Part shown: positions 5,870 through 6,104 of the stretch, one piece after another | How positions within the stretch are numbered: position 1 is the stretch's first letter | Layout: each line of letters starts with the position of its first letter | Notes under the pieces: model-generated | Database searches by the model: none | Seen by the model: the letters and a program-made list of their open reading frames with translations, nothing else | Told to the model about the DNA's origin: nothing | Program-made: the position numbers and the translations under genes | DNA from: T1SED10-198M sp003554345 [NCBI: Candidatus Sumerlaeota bacterium] | GTDB lineage: Bacteria; Sumerlaeota; T1SED10-198M | Assembly: GCA_003554345.1 (NCBI GenBank) | Contig: PWGE01000392.1 | Span: 1-6,104 of the forward strand | Reading direction: 5' to 3' | DNA: 6,104 nucleotides

Positions 5870-5888
5870 CCGGTTCGAAATAAACCGG
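5870..5888. repeat. Short perfect hairpin between the prepilin genes
   Basis: CCGGTT (5870-5875) and AACCGG (5883-5888) form a 6-bp perfect stem with a 7-base loop in the leader region of the prepilin gene. On the plus strand a T7 run follows (5893-5899); on the minus strand there is none. It could be a weak terminator or mRNA-stability element. Confidence 0.5.
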
Positions 5889-5933
5889 GTAATTTTTTTG
5901 ATGTTGAATTGGTGGGTTAGGAAAAAAATTACC
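5888..5933. repeat. Perfect 12-bp inverted repeat between the prepilin genes
   Basis: GGTAATTTTTTT (5888-5899) and AAAAAAATTACC (5922-5933) are exact reverse complements separated by 22 bases. Read on the minus strand, the stop codon TAA of the upstream prepilin (5931-5929) lies in the first arm. The stem would be A-U rich. It may help end or process the upstream transcript. The role is inferred. Confidence 0.6.
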
Positions 5934-6104
5934 ATATTCCACCTACCCGCCAGATATTACCCCGGCTGATTATGCCGTTTGTGGGATCATAGACTGTATT
6001 GTGAGTCATGGTAACCCTTCCTGCTCTGTCAATGGCTTCCCAGCGGGTGGTGTTTTATGCCAGGCAATAATTTCATCAGGACCGTGAGAGGTCAATTGCC
6101 AGCT
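5929..6104 (-). pseudogene. 3' end of a paralogous prepilin gene with a frame break (5' end outside window)
   Basis: The minus strand reads WQLTSHGPDEIIAWHKTPP from the window edge (6104) to about 6045. After two bases (6044-6043) a different frame continues from 6042: WEAIDRAGRVTMTHNTV, then YDPTNGIISRGNIWRVGGIW, stop at 5931-5929. The neighbouring prepilin has the equivalent order WQLLSPGPDG...APPEG...VTILSNTVYDPTNGTISTGDIWRIGG. Seventeen of the 21 positions of the NTVYDP...GG segment are identical, so the two are tandem paralogues. The break looks like one missing base (for example an original PPGWEAID). Either the gene is truncated in its tail or this is a sequencing or assembly error. 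Without the break it would be an ordinary prepilin. The N-terminus cannot be judged. Confidence 0.75.

Noticed and set aside
5837-5935. 33-residue N-terminal extension of the prepilin
   Set aside because: It would put the prepilin leader in the middle of the protein, and it covers the inter-gene hairpins; the ATG at 5836 has a strong ribosome binding site.

Overview
The window is bacterial, AT-rich (roughly 40% G+C by eye), and has strong Shine-Dalgarno sites. It looks like a piece of an uncultured or environmental genome. Its tandem prepilin genes end in a YDPTNG...GDIWR-type tail. From memory, that tail recurs in prepilin-rich genomes of groups such as Hydrogenedentota, Sumerlaeota, Omnitrophota and Lentisphaerota. 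A DUF2961/GH172-type protein and a SUMF1-type domain fit the same picture. The phylum is an inference and not proven here.

Layout, left to right. (1) At 1-222 is the 3' end of a plus-strand gene encoding the C-terminus of a formylglycine-generating-enzyme-like (SUMF1/FGE-sulfatase) domain. It is cut off by the window edge. (2) At 238-612, minus strand, is a small lipoprotein that converges on it. (3) At 655-987 is an AT-rich gap with no convincing gene. (4) From 3026 down to 988, minus strand, is a compact three-gene unit: an ArsR-type repressor, an ABC ATPase, and an ABC-2 permease that overlaps the ATPase by 4 bases. A good sigma-70 promoter sits upstream of the repressor gene, followed directly by a TTACC/GGTAA inverted repeat that is a natural autoregulatory operator. 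(5) At 3027-3364 is a divergent intergenic region. (6) At 3365-5197, plus strand, is a large protein with no signal peptide and a DUF2961 (GH172-type) core plus a C-terminal beta-sandwich-like region. (7) At 5249-5836, minus strand, is a prepilin-type (type IV pilin/pseudopilin) gene. A terminator hairpin lies between it and the DUF2961 gene. (8) At 5929-6104, minus strand, is the 3' end of a second, paralogous prepilin gene with an apparent frame break.

How the parts work together: the repressor-ABC unit reads as a ligand- or metal-responsive exporter that shuts itself off. The DUF2961 gene stands alone, and nothing in the window identifies its sugar substrate. The prepilin pair is a tandem duplication. 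I see no phage, insertion-sequence, CRISPR, tRNA or rRNA signature. The most notable points are four: the DUF2961 protein appears to lack the Glu expected as GH172 nucleophile; the repressor has an incomplete Cys motif plus a Cys pair in its tail; the second prepilin has a broken frame; and a perfect 12-bp inverted repeat lies between the two prepilin genes.
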